Shown one piece after another: positions 1 through 12,211 of a stretch of 64,000 nt of DNA; position 1 is the first letter of the stretch; every line of letters begins with the position of its first letter. The notes under the pieces were generated by a model. The model saw nothing but the letters and a program-made list of their open reading frames with translations. It searched no databases and was not told the DNA's origin. The translations under genes were made by a program, and so were the position numbers. This stretch comes from Planctomycetota bacterium (GTDB lineage: Bacteria > Planctomycetota > Phycisphaerae > Phycisphaerales > UBA1924): the NCBI GenBank assembly GCA_024276195.1, contig JAJRXR010000054.1, forward strand, positions 84,836 through 148,835, in the 5' to 3' direction.

Positions 1-3000
1 GGCGAAGATCTCGCCGAAGCGTTCGCGGCTGGCGATGTTGAGGCGTTCGATGAGGGTGCTGAGCTTGATGCGGGCCTCGTCGATGTCGCGGACCTGGGAG
101 ATGAGCGCGTCGTTGCGCTGTTCGAGGTTTTTCTCTTCCTCGATGGAATCGACGTTGACGTTGCCGAGCTTTTTGATCTCAGCGCTAAGCACGTTCACAC
201 GGGCCGAGGCGTCCGGAGCGTCGATGCGTTCGACATCTCCCGGGGCCATGACATATCGGTATTCCTGGTACTCGCGACAGACATCGAGGCCGATCTCGTC
301 GAGGGTGCGCTCTTCGATGCTCTCACGCTTGACCTCGAGCTCACGGCGCGACATTTCGAGGCTGGACCAGTCGCGCTCGACGATCGTGGCGAGCTTGCGG
401 GCGCCGGTGAGGCGTTCGGTGTGCTGGGCGACGCTCGCGGAGGCGCCTTCGAGGGCGGCGCTGTCGCGTTGGATCTGGCTCGCGAGGGTTTCGCTCTCCT
501 GGCGTGCGCTTGCGGCTTGCTCGAGCGCTTCGCTGACGGTCTGCTCGTGCTGCTGGGCGCGGATCGTGGTGGACTCGACCTGGCGGGCGGTCTCTTCACG
601 TCGGCGGATTGAGGCGTCGCGTTCGATGTTCAGGCGCGCAAGTTCGCGCCGGGCGGCGCCGGCCTGCTCGTTGAGCGCGGTGCTAGCGACACGGGCCGAG
701 GTCATCGCCTCGCTGGCGGTCTCGACGCTCGATTCGAGCCCGGCGAGCTCCTGGGTGAGCAGGGCGAGCGACTCGGTCCGCTCGGCGCGGAGGCGTTCGA
801 GGCGCTGGGCGCGTTCGCGGAGCTCTTCGCGGTCGCGTTTGATGCCGGCGGCGCGTTCGGAGAGCTGTTCGAGTTCTGCCCGGACATCGGCGCGTTCGCG
901 GTCCACGCGGGTCTGGTCGGCGCGGAGGCGGTCGAGGCGGATCTGCTCGCCCACGAGCCCGCGCTCGTGCTGGGCGAGCTCGCCTTCGAGGCGGGCGCGT
1001 TCGGCGCTGACACGGGCGACGTCGGTATCGACGCGCTCGAGGGTGGCGCGTTCGCCCGAGAGCGTGTGCCCGAGCTGGATCAGCGAGCTTTGGAGCGCGG
1101 TCAGCTCGCTGCGCCGCTGGATGAGGCCGGCGCTTTGTTCGGTGGCGAAGGGGCCGGCGACGACGCGACCGTCGGACTCGTACAGCGCGCCGTCGCGGGT
1201 GACGAAGCGGGCCTCAACACCCCGCAGCGGGCCGGCGGCCAGCAGCAGGGCCGCGTCGAGGTCTTCAACGAGTGTGGTGCGCCCCAGAAGGCGGTCGAGC
1301 AGGGCCGAGACCTGGGCTTGGCGTTCGGGTTCAAGGTCTGTCCGCGCCCTGGCGAGGGCGCGGACGGAGGCGACGCGCGCCCCGCTGATGGCCGCGACAC
1401 GGAACGGGTCTGGCTGAGGCTCGCCCGCGCCTCCGCGCAGCGGGATGAACGTGACGCGCCCGGGCAGGGCGTCGAGCTCGTCGGCGCTGGGCATCGTCAG
1501 CATCGCCTCGACAACAATCGCGGTGAGCGTTTGCCCGAGCGCGGCCTCAACCGGCCCGGCCCACTCCGACGCCACCTCGATCAGCTCGGCCAGCGGTGCA
1601 ATAACGCCCGCGTACCCGTCCTTGGCTTCAGCCCGCTCCATCACGAACCGGGCGGCTTCGCCCAGGCCCTCGCGCGAGCGGACCATCTCGTCGAGCGTGG
1701 CGCGCCGTGAGTCGCGACGGACGTGCTCCTGTTCGAGCCCGTTGACTCTTTCTCCGAGCACGCGCCGGTCTTCGCTGAGCGAATCACTCGAGCGTTGGCG
1801 TTCGTTGCGTTGGGTTCCGAGGCGCTCGATGAGGGTTTGGCGCTCGCTGAGGGCGCTCTCAAGGGCTGCGGACTGCTCGCTCGCGCTGGCGTGCTCCTCG
1901 TCGAGCTTGGTCAGGCGGGCCTCGCACGAGACGCTCTGCTCGCGGAGGGTTTCCAGGCGGCGTTCGTCGCCCTCGATGGACGCGAGCAGCCCGGTGCGCT
2001 CGCGCTCGATGCCCTCGGCCTCGTGCCTGCGCTCGCTCAGCGCGGTCCGCTTCTCACTCGCTCGCTCGAGCGCCTTGCCCCGGGCGCTCGTGGCGCTGTC
2101 GAGCGCTCGCTCGGCGTCGCCCACACCCTCGCTCAGGCGGGCCAGCTCCTCGCTCTGCTCGGTGATCTGCGTGTCGAGGCTCTTGATCTGTTCCTCGGCC
2201 TCGCGCAGGCGGGTTTGCTCGCCCTCGACCTGCTCGCGGGCCTCCTCGATCGCCCGGCGCGCCATGCCCAGACGCTGCTCGGCGCTCTCGCCCCGGTGCT
2301 TGGCGCCGACGAGGGCCTCTTCCAGGCGACGGTGGGCGGCGGCGAGCTCGTGGCGGTGCAGCTCGGCGTCCTGACGCTCCTGCTCGAGTTCCGCGACGAC
2401 CTCGTGCGTCTCGTCGCGCTTGCTCTGGAGCGCCTGCACCTGGCTGGTGAGCCCGTCGAGTCGCTGGCGGATCTCGTCGTACTGCTCGAACGCGAGCGCG
2501 AGGCGCAGGGCGTTGTGCTCGTCCTCGAGATCTTGGAACCGGCGCGCCTTGGCGGCCTGCCCGCGGACCAGGCGCAGGCGGCGCTCGGTCGAGTCGAGCT
2601 GCTCGCGCGTGCGGACGAGGTTCGACTCGGCCTTGTCGAGCTTGCGCGACGCCTCGATGCGCCGCTGCTTGTACTTGGCGATGCCCGCGGCTTCCTCGAA
2701 AATCACGCGCCGTTCCATCGGGCTGGCCAGGAGCATCGCATCGACCTTGCCCTGCTCGATGATCGAGTAGGCGTCGGCGCCGATGCCGGTGTCCAGGAAC
2801 AGATCGCGGATGTCGCGCAGGCGGGCGAGCTTGGCGTTGATGAGGTACTGGCTCTTGCCGTCGCGGTAGAGGCGGCGCTCGACCTCGACAACATCTGTAT
2901 CCACCGGCAGCGCGCGCCGGACTCGCCGGTCCACGAGCGAGGGCGCCTCGTCGAGCGTGTCGTCGAGCGGCTCGTGCGGGTGCTCACTCAACCCCGCGTC

Positions 3001-3363
3001 GTCGGCTCCCTTGGCCAGCTGGCGGATGATCGGCGCGGCGTCGGTGATCGGGTTGTCGAACCGGAGCGTGACCGAGGCCATGCCCGCGGGCTTGCGCCCG
3101 ACGGAGCCGGCGAAGATGACGTCGATCATCTCCTTGCCACGCAGGGATTTGCTTGACCGCTCGCCCAGGACCCACTTGATGGCGTCCACGACGTTGGACT
3201 TGCCGCACCCGTTGGGGCCGACGATGCCGGTGACAGCGTCGTCGAAGGTGAAGGTGGTCGTGTCGGGGAAGGACTTGAAGCCGCAGAGCGTCAGGGCGCG
3301 GAGGCGCAGGTTTGTTGCAGCGCCAGCGCGCGCGATGGAATCGGTGTGTGTGGGCCTAGTCAT
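1..3363 (-). CDS. smc: Chromosome segregation ATPase SMC (partial, C-terminus outside window)
   Basis: SMC dimers act with ScpA/ScpB in compacting and segregating the chromosome. About 1,121 codons are visible, reading leftwards off the window edge. From ATG at 3363 the protein shows the opening strand LTLCGFKSF (24-32), Walker A GPNGCGKS (49-56), VVDAIKWVLGE, the segment IIEQGKVDAM, and FEEAAGIAKYKQRR, which marks the start of the first coiled coil. The remainder is Glu/Arg/Ala-rich coiled coil with room for a central hinge. The last visible residues, SRERFGEIFA, precede the ABC signature and Walker B, which are therefore missing here. GGAGG lies 10 bases upstream of the ATG. I saw no in-frame stop where I checked. 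An extra acidic stretch of about 40 residues sits near 107-150, before the ERRLYRDG strand, and is longer than in usual bacterial SMC. Confidence 0.95.
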   Translation of the reverse strand, partial: MTRPTHTDSIARAGAATNLRLRALTLCGFKSFPDTTTFTFDDAVTGIVGPNGCGKSNVVDAIKWVLGERSSKSLRGKEMIDVIFAGSVGRKPAGMASVTLRFDNPITDAAPIIRQLAKGADDAGLSEHPHEPLDDTLDEAPSLVDRRVRRALPVDTDVVEVERRLYRDGKSQYLINAKLARLRDIRDLFLDTGIGADAYSIIEQGKVDAMLLASPMERRVIFEEAAGIAKYKQRRIEASRKLDKAESNLVRTREQLDSTERRLRLVRGQAAKARRFQDLEDEHNALRLALAFEQYDEIRQRLDGLTSQVQALQSKRDETHEVVAELEQERQDAELHRHELAAAHRRLEEALVGAKHRGESAEQRLGMARRAIEEAREQVEGEQTRLREAEEQIKSLDTQITEQSEELARLSEGVGDAERALDSATSARGKALERASEKRTALSERRHEAEGIERERTGLLASIEGDERRLETLREQSVSCEARLTKLDEEHASASEQSAALESALSERQTLIERLGTQRNERQRSSDSLSEDRRVLGERVNGLEQEHVRRDSRRATLDEMVRSREGLGEAARFVMERAEAKDGYAGVIAPLAELIEVASEWAGPVEAALGQTLTAIVVEAMLTMPSADELDALPGRVTFIPLRGGAGEPQPDPFRVAAISGARVASVRALARARTDLEPERQAQVSALLDRLLGRTTLVEDLDAALLLAAGPLRGVEARFVTRDGALYESDGRVVAGPFATEQSAGLIQRRSELTALQSSLIQLGHTLSGERATLERVDTDVARVSAERARLEGELAQHERGLVGEQIRLDRLRADQTRVDRERADVRAELEQLSERAAGIKRDREELRERAQRLERLRAERTESLALLTQELAGLESSVETASEAMTSARVASTALNEQAGAARRELARLNIERDASIRRREETARQVESTTIRAQQHEQTVSEALEQAASARQESETLASQIQRDSAALEGASASVAQHTERLTGARKLATIVERDWSSLEMSRRELEVKRESIEERTLDEIGLDVCREYQEYRYVMAPGDVERIDAPDASARVNVLSAEIKKLGNVNVDSIEEEKNLEQRNDALISQVRDIDEARIKLSTLIERLNIASRERFGEIFA

Positions 3364-3603
3364 GTGGAGCCAACCTCCGTGTTGCTCCCAGTGGTCCGCC
3401 CGCCCCGCGCCGATCCATGGCGAGAGAAGACTGCGGCAGTGCCGGCCGGCGCCCGCCAGCTGACGGGGACGGCCAAACGGACCGACCCACAGGGTACCGG
3501 GTTCCGCGAGGGAGCGTCGGATTGTTCACACACCGATCGCCCGGGGCGCGCCGGCTCTGGGGGCGCCCGCCTCTGGAACACACGGATCGTGCTGCGCCGA
3601 TGC

Positions 3604-5664
3604 TCACTGCCCGGTGTCGCCCGCCTCGCCCTCGCCCTCGCCCTTGCCCTCGCCGTTTTCTTCGGGCGGGGGTGGGGTCAGCGGCACGAGCAGGCCCTCG
3701 CGACGGGGCGCCCGGCGTTGTTCGCTGGGTGTTCGCAGGCGGGGCGAATCGAAGACGACGAGGCGCTCCTCGCTGCCCGGCGTCGCCGGGCGGACCGTGA
3801 TCTCTTCCGCTTTGGACGAGCGGATCAGCTCGGCCAGCAGGCGGTCCTGCTCGGTCGAGAAGGCCGCCTCGAACCCGCCGTCGTTGTAGATGTTGTACAC
3901 GGCGCCGACCGTCTCGGCGTATGTCAGGCCCAGGCCCGTGCGCGGGTCGGTGGGCGACTGGTCCCGGGCGAACATCTTGATGAGCTTGTCGAGCTCTTCC
4001 TCGGCGTCCTGCACGATCACACGCCCGGTCCGCTGGTCGCGATAATACAGCCGGACGGGGTCGGATTCGCTGTCGGCCGAGAGCATCAGGCGGTTTTCCC
4101 AGGCGGTCACGAGCGAGGGCTTGGTGAGCTTGATGTCCCCGCCGAAGAGGACGATCCGCGGCTCGCCCTGCTGGGTGACGTACACGAGCGGATCGCCCCC
4201 GGGGACGCGGTCGAGAAAGAACTTGCCGGCGACAAGCTCGCGGCTGATGCCCTGGATGGAGCCCCGGGGCAGGCTCATCCGGGCCATCGCGTCGAGGCCC
4301 GTGCGTGTCAGGCGGAAGGCGCCGGGGCCGGTCTCGCCCTCGACCATCCGCATCAGGCGTCGGCGTTGGGCCTTGATGGCTCGCCCGACGAGCGCCTCGT
4401 AGGCCGCGACCCGGATGGTCAGCTCGTTCGAGGCGAGCAGGCCCTTGAGCGTCTGGTCAACGGTGGGGCCAGCGTTGAGGCGCCCGAGCAGCTCGATCGC
4501 CTCCGGGCGGAGCGTGTCTGGACCGTCGAGGGCGATTTGCTTGAGGAACGGGGCCGCTCGCGCATCGCCCAGGCCCACGCCGGCGCGCAGCGCCGCCAGG
4601 CGCGGCGCCGCCTCGGGGTGCTCGTACAGATCGCGCACAAACGGCTTGGCCGCTTCGCCGATCGCTTCGAGGCACCAGCCCATGTCGTCGGCCAGGTACG
4701 GCTGGGCGTTCATCGTCCGGGCGTAGCGCTGGGCGTACAGCTCCGGGTAGGTCCGGTCGATCTGCAGATGCATCACAAGCTGGAGGAACTCGGCCGGGCG
4801 GTCCTCGAAGCGCCGGGGCACACGGACGCGCACGAGCGTGTCGTCCTTGCCCCGGGCGAGGGGGCCGTCGTCGCCCGTGCGCTCGGGGAATCGTGAGTTG
4901 ATGGCGCTGGTGATGCGCCGGGCGCGCGAGTGGGAGGGGTTGTCGAGCAGGATCTCGATGAGCAGGTCTTCGTGGACGACTCCGCCGTCGAGGATGCGCC
5001 CGACGTCGCGCGTCACGCCGTCGGTAGTGGAGCCGGGATCGGCGAAGGGGTTGATAAAAATAGGCCCTTTGGCGTCGCCCACGACGAGGGTTGTGTCGCC
5101 CCCGAACGCGGTGGGGGGGCCGGGGCGGAGCTTGGTGGTATAGAGGCGCCCGCCCTCGAGGCTCGTGGCGTTGACAGCACGGATATACAGGTCAAACGAC
5201 GTCCCGGCGCGCGCGCCGGGCGGGATGGCGCCCTGGACAATGACGACGGCGGTGTTCGGGTCGTTGAGCAGTTGTCGGGGTGATTTGCCCCGGAACGCGG
5301 TGCCCTCGATATCGTTGGCTCGCCCGATGCCGCCCAGGCCCATCTCGCGCTCCATGGTCGCGGCGTACTCCTCGGGCATGGGCAGGCCGCCCGTGCCATC
5401 GAGCCCGACGACATAGCCGATGCCCGAGACGAGCAGCGGCGCGATGCCGCGCACCGAAGCCTCGGCGCCGATCGTGCCCCGCAACGATCCCGGCACGTCG
5501 CGGCTGATCGCGGGCGCAACCGATCGTGCGCGCGGCGGCGCCTTGCGGTTGCGCATGCACCCGGTGCTGAGCATCAGGCTCGCGAGCGCGAGGCTCAGCA
5601 CACCGACCCGGGCCAGCCGCGCTCTGCGGACACCTTGCTGCTGCGCACACCCTGACCTGTTCAT
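3604..5664 (-). CDS. FlgI-domain lipoprotein with HEAT-like region
   Basis: A 686-aa predicted lipoprotein. I chose the ATG at 5664 because it gives a clean lipoprotein signal: a basic N-terminus, a hydrophobic stretch, then LSTGC with the lipidated Cys at 36. Residues about 60-300 match the N-terminal part of the flagellar P-ring protein FlgI: VRGIAPL, GYVVGLDGTG, IPPGARAGTSFDL, SLEGGRLY, and an ITSAINSRF segment followed by VRVRVP. Residues about 330-450 look like helical HEAT-type repeats (RPEAIELLGRL, IRVAAYEALVGRA). The C-terminus (LDKLIKMFARDQ...) I do not recognise. Canonical FlgI is about 370 aa, periplasmic and not lipidated, and no other flagellar gene is in view. A flagellar role is therefore uncertain; a ring or scaffold role at the outer membrane is an alternative. 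The next gene on this strand is smc, 240 bases downstream. Confidence 0.75.
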   Translation of the reverse strand: MNRSGCAQQQGVRRARLARVGVLSLALASLMLSTGCMRNRKAPPRARSVAPAISRDVPGSLRGTIGAEASVRGIAPLLVSGIGYVVGLDGTGGLPMPEEYAATMEREMGLGGIGRANDIEGTAFRGKSPRQLLNDPNTAVVIVQGAIPPGARAGTSFDLYIRAVNATSLEGGRLYTTKLRPGPPTAFGGDTTLVVGDAKGPIFINPFADPGSTTDGVTRDVGRILDGGVVHEDLLIEILLDNPSHSRARRITSAINSRFPERTGDDGPLARGKDDTLVRVRVPRRFEDRPAEFLQLVMHLQIDRTYPELYAQRYARTMNAQPYLADDMGWCLEAIGEAAKPFVRDLYEHPEAAPRLAALRAGVGLGDARAAPFLKQIALDGPDTLRPEAIELLGRLNAGPTVDQTLKGLLASNELTIRVAAYEALVGRAIKAQRRRLMRMVEGETGPGAFRLTRTGLDAMARMSLPRGSIQGISRELVAGKFFLDRVPGGDPLVYVTQQGEPRIVLFGGDIKLTKPSLVTAWENRLMLSADSESDPVRLYYRDQRTGRVIVQDAEEELDKLIKMFARDQSPTDPRTGLGLTYAETVGAVYNIYNDGGFEAAFSTEQDRLLAELIRSSKAEEITVRPATPGSEERLVVFDSPRLRTPSEQRRAPRREGLLVPLTPPPPEENGEGKGEGEGEAGDTGQ

Positions 5665-6402
5665 CGTCGCCCCGGATCTGAGAGGTGGTCGTCGCCCGGC
5701 GCGCCCCTTCGGGGGCGACGCCCGGGCCGGGTGCTCGCCCCGGCCTTGTCCCGCGTGTGGGCACAGCCAGGCCGTGCCGCGCGGGATGGTAGCGGCCCAT
5801 TCGCAGACGCCGGGCAGGCGTTCCAGGCGTGCTGGAGACGCCGACCAATCAACCGACAACATGCCCTGACGCGCCGTTCTGGGCGATTTTGAATACGAAC
5901 CACCACCCGTAGTAGGTCGAGCGCGTAAACTGGATGAAAATGCCCAGATATGGGGTGTGGACAGCTTCCGTGAAGATCATCAAAATCGCTAAGGGCAAGC
6001 GCCGTCCGAGCTTGCACGCAAGCGACAGGTTTTCAACGTCGATCTACTTCATTTTGGGAGATGATGGGCTACACACCACCATTGGTTGTGGTATTGTTCT
6101 CTCCCGTCACGCCGAGCGAAGTACTCGTCGGGGCAGGATCGCAAGAAGCTGAGGCCAGGGACAGGCCGAATCGCCCGGATGAGGGCGAAAAAGCAGGATG
6201 GCAGGCCCGGGTCGCCGGTGGGCGGGTCGGGAGGATTGCGGGGGTCGCGGGTTGGCCTCCGGATGGGATGTCCGGGTTCGCCGGGCATGGGTTGGGGCTT
6301 TCTGGCCCCGAGAACATCGACGGGATGTGTCCGACACCGGTCCGGGGGATTTCTCTCCGGGCGTCCGCGATCGGTGCGTCCCAATGCAGCGAGGGGCACG
6401 CG
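5665..6402. other. 738-base intergenic region between divergent genes
   Basis: No convincing gene. It separates the divergent FlgI-like lipoprotein gene and dcd, so it should hold both promoters. The stretch 5880-6110 is less GC-rich than its surroundings and contains the imperfect inverted repeat ACCAC-CATTGGTT-GTGGT near 6078. From about 6200 to 6310 the top strand is rich in runs of three or more G, followed by a small hairpin GGGGC-tttctg-GCCCC near 6294. Short open frames here lack ribosome-binding sites and recognisable sequence. Confidence 0.5.
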
Positions 6403-6975
6403 ATGGGCGTGTTGTGCGACACACAGATCCGCGAACTGGTGGGTATTGAGCCGTTCGCCGAGGCGAAGAAGCGCGAGGGGATCGTCTCCTACGGCGTCTC
6501 GAGCTACGGCTACGACGTGCGCGTCGGGCCGGTGTTCAAGCTCTTCACCGCCACGCCCCGCTCGGGCGGCGTCTGCGTCGTCGATCCCAAACACTTCACC
6601 GATGACCTGATGGTGACGATCGACACGCGCGAGACGGGCATGGACCACGTCGTGATCCCGCCGAACAGCTTTGCGCTGTGCGAGACGATCGAGACGTTCG
6701 ACATCCCGCGCGATGTGCTGGTGCTGTGTGTCGGCAAGAGCACCTACGCCCGGTGCGGGCTGATTGTGAACGTGACGCCGCTCGAACCCGAGTGGCGCGG
6801 CAAGGTGACGCTCGAGATCAGCAACACGACGCCCCTGCCGGCCAAGGTCTACGCGGGCGAGGGGATCGCGCAGTTCGTGTTCTTGAAGGCCGACCGGGTG
6901 TGCGCCGTGAGCTACGCGGACAAGGCAGGGAAGTACCAGGACCAGGCGGGGCTGACACTGCCGATGGTGGATTGA
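6403..6975 (+). CDS. dcd: dCTP deaminase
   Basis: Deaminates dCTP to dUTP, feeding dTMP synthesis. Some family members also hydrolyse dUTP. The 190-aa length matches the family (about 190). Visible family features are the [10 protein letters not shown] strand near the N-terminus, the nucleotide-binding motif [10 protein letters not shown] (usually G[RK]SSxxRxG) in the middle, the [14 protein letters not shown] segment, and the C-terminal YxxQxG-like element KYQDQAG. The frame is open further upstream, but I chose the ATG at 6403 because GAGGGG lies just before it and the family homology begins there. It is a single gene on the plus strand. Whether it is the monofunctional or bifunctional type cannot be decided by eye. 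Confidence 0.93.
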   Translation: MGVLCDTQIRELVGIEPFAEAKKREGIVSYGVSSYGYDVRVGPVFKLFTATPRSGGVCVVDPKHFTDDLMVTIDTRETGMDHVVIPPNSFALCETIETFDIPRDVLVLCVGKSTYARCGLIVNVTPLEPEWRGKVTLEISNTTPLPAKVYAGEGIAQFVFLKADRVCAVSYADKAGKYQDQAGLTLPMVD

Positions 6976-7068
6976 ATCAACTGAGAGGAGAAAGCAATGT
7001 TTTTGATCAAGACAGGGCGCGACGAGTGTTCGTGTCCGATGCAACCGCCATGAACAAGGAGACTTTCC

Positions 7069-7380
7069 ATGGCAATCACCGTTTTAGACGTTTCGTTCGA
7101 GGGTCCTTTCACTGACACCGCAAATCTCAAACCTGTCGCAGGCGTTTATGTCATCGTTGATGATCGTAGCGTCGGCGGGTACGAGCCAATAGATGTAGGG
7201 GAATCGAGTGACATTCGATCGAGAATCGAGTCACACGATCGCCGAGACTGTTGGATCCGGAATAGGCAAGGGACACTGAACGTAGCGGTCTACTACACAC
7301 CGGGCTGGACAGCTCAACAAAGACGAGAGTTGGAAAGCCAAATCCGAGGGTCGTTCAACTTCGCTTGTGGAATCATGTGA
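7069..7380 (+). CDS. Small GIY-YIG-like protein
   Basis: A 103-aa protein with AAGGAG 7 bases before its ATG. The opening GVYVIVDD followed by a spaced IDVGES corresponds to the GIY...YIG core in degenerate form (GVY/DVG). It is followed by SRIESHDRRDCW, with an Arg and His where the nuclease helix carries its catalytic Arg, then GTLNVAVYYTP and a C-terminal FNFACG. Similar short proteins of unknown function occur scattered in bacteria; nuclease activity is not established for them. The local base composition is less GC-rich than the neighbours, which hints at an acquired gene. It could also be an inactive GIY-YIG-fold protein. Confidence 0.6.
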   Translation: MAITVLDVSFEGPFTDTANLKPVAGVYVIVDDRSVGGYEPIDVGESSDIRSRIESHDRRDCWIRNRQGTLNVAVYYTPGWTAQQRRELESQIRGSFNFACGIM

Positions 7381-7422
7381 GTGGGAACGAACGGCCACAC
7401 TAATTCCTGATGGGAGATGAAG

Positions 7423-7539
7423 ATGAAGCTGGATCTCAAGTGCTCCTCTGAAACTCAACAGAGGTCTGAGAGAAAGCAGGCAGTTGCGCATGAAAGTGCG
7501 CACCTGCCATTGTCACCTGACCAAGAGACCGAGGTGTGA
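7423..7539 (+). CDS. Possible 38-aa hydrophilic small protein
   Basis: A short frame starting at ATG 7423, with GGGAG ending six bases upstream, and stopping at 7539. The peptide (MKLDLKCSSE...DQETEV) is highly charged and has no membrane segment. It starts 43 bases after the GIY-YIG-like gene on the same strand and could share its transcript. There is no recognisable family. An in-frame ATG at 7417 is too close to the GGGAG to be the start. The reading frame could be fortuitous in this lower-GC patch. Confidence 0.25.
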   Translation: MKLDLKCSSETQQRSERKQAVAHESAHLPLSPDQETEV

Positions 7540-7598
7540 TGTCCCCTGCGAGGACCGCGGCGGGTGGGTGTACACGGGTCAGTGAGCGTTGAAGATTC

Positions 7599-7958
7599 AT
7601 GAGCAACCACGACAAGATCAACTACGTCGAGTTCCCCTGCCGCGACATGGACGCGACCAAGGCGTTCTTCGCGCAGGTCTTCGGCTGGTCGTTCACGGAC
7701 TACGGGCCGGACTACACGTCCTTCGAGGGCGCCGGGATCGACGGCGGGTTCTTCAAGTCGGACAAGGTCGCCCGCGTGGACACGGGCAGCGTGCTGATCG
7801 TGTTCTACAGCTCGGATATCGAGGGCACACAGGGCAAGGTCGAGAAGGCGGGCGGGGAGATCGTCAAGCCGATCTTCTCGTTCCCGGGCGGGCGCCGGTT
7901 CCACTTCACGGAGCCGAGCGGCAATGAGTTCGCGGTTTGGACGGACGTTGGGGAGTAG
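7599..7958 (+). CDS. VOC (glyoxalase/bleomycin-resistance-fold) family protein
   Basis: A 119-aa single-domain VOC protein. It begins INYVEFPCRDMDATKAFF with the FGWSFTDYG segment typical of small VOC proteins, carries the second beta-alpha-beta module at GSVLIVFYSSDIEGT, and ends with FHFTEPSGNEFAVW, where the family places a metal ligand or its remnant (the Glu of EPSGNEFA). The substrate cannot be deduced. It lies 77 bases upstream of nrdJ on the same strand, with no terminator visible between them, so co-transcription is possible. The start is the ATG at 7599; only a weak GAAG precedes it. Confidence 0.8.
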   Translation: MSNHDKINYVEFPCRDMDATKAFFAQVFGWSFTDYGPDYTSFEGAGIDGGFFKSDKVARVDTGSVLIVFYSSDIEGTQGKVEKAGGEIVKPIFSFPGGRRFHFTEPSGNEFAVWTDVGE

Positions 7959-8035
7959 CGCGTCGCGCACGGAAACGCGGCGGCGTGGTTCTCTCGGTTG
8001 GGCTTTGGTTCTTTCACAGCTGGGTAATGCAACTG

Positions 8036-11667
<3,632 letters not shown>

Positions 11668-12211
11668 CGAGCTTTGTGCGGTCGGCGCGCCAGGGCTGAT
11701 CGAGTGAATGAGATTGAAGATTCGCGCCGCGAGCGGCGCAACAGGAGGTGACGAACACTGAGGACAACCGGAGGGACGCGGCGGGCGGTTCGATCGCCCG
11801 GCGGACCCTGCGAGAGAGCGGGCGAAAAGGGTCGGAGCCGGATGGAACTGGCGCCGGGACGGGGCACGCACGGTGGTGTGCCCGCCCTTCACTCCGCCGA
11901 GGCGAGGCGAACGCCCCTTGTGGGCAAGGAACGTCCGAGCCTTGGCGTCGTCCGCACTCTCGCTTGGTCGGCCACGACGGGCCGCCCGCGTCCACCGGCC
12001 TTGTCTTCACGAGTGCTTCAGGATCACAACCCGGGGCTCGGCTTTGCCGGGCCCTGGTCTGTCCGTGAAAGCGGCAGACCACTGCCGGGGTCGGAGGCTC
12101 CCATCCCTGCCTCCCACTTGCTTCCGACCCCGTGCCTCCCAGCCCCCGGGTGCGTCCACCACCACCCGGGGGTGTTTCTTTGCGCTCGCTGATTGTGGGG
12201 TTGGACACGAC
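11668..12211 (+). ncRNA. 545-base gap: candidate structured RNA or long nrdJ 3' UTR
   Basis: This lies between convergent nrdJ and the K+ channel gene and shows no convincing protein. On the plus strand it holds a run of hairpins: GCGCCG-cgag-CGGCGC (11724-11739), CGGGCG-gttcgat-CGCCCG (11782-11800), CCTTG-tggg-CAAGG (11916-11929), a 9-bp stem with a TTT loop at 12034-12054, GGTCTG/CAGACC (12056-12080), and GGGGTCGGA/TCCGACCCC (12087-12131). It closes with an intrinsic terminator. I could not match it to RNase P RNA, tmRNA, 6S or SRP RNA by their conserved motifs. A stable structured RNA or a long structured 3' UTR both fit. Exact ends are unknown. Confidence 0.35.
12143..12181 (+). terminator. 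Intrinsic terminator, plus strand
   Basis: A 10-bp stem CCCCCGGGTG/CACCCGGGGG (12143-12152 with 12163-12172) is followed by TGTTTCTTT. The T-rich tail is only on the plus strand, so it ends plus-strand transcription 476 bases after the nrdJ stop. Confidence 0.7.

Noticed and set aside
35-3156. Long open frames on the plus strand opposite smc
   Set aside because: Their translations are low-complexity Arg/Ser/Ala or Leu/Ala text, they overlap each other, and the minus strand encodes unmistakable SMC. They are antisense shadows in GC-rich DNA.
3562-3590. Shared motif GGCGCCC...CGCCT..GGAACACACG near 3562 and again just before hldE at 21050
   Set aside because: The match is about 25 bases with gaps and mismatches, and the first copy has no downstream gene in the same direction. 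Two copies are not enough to call a regulatory site.
6210-6260. G-quadruplex in the gap upstream of dcd
   Set aside because: G tracts are present, but the loops exceed the usual limit for a confident motif, and GC-rich DNA gives many such runs.
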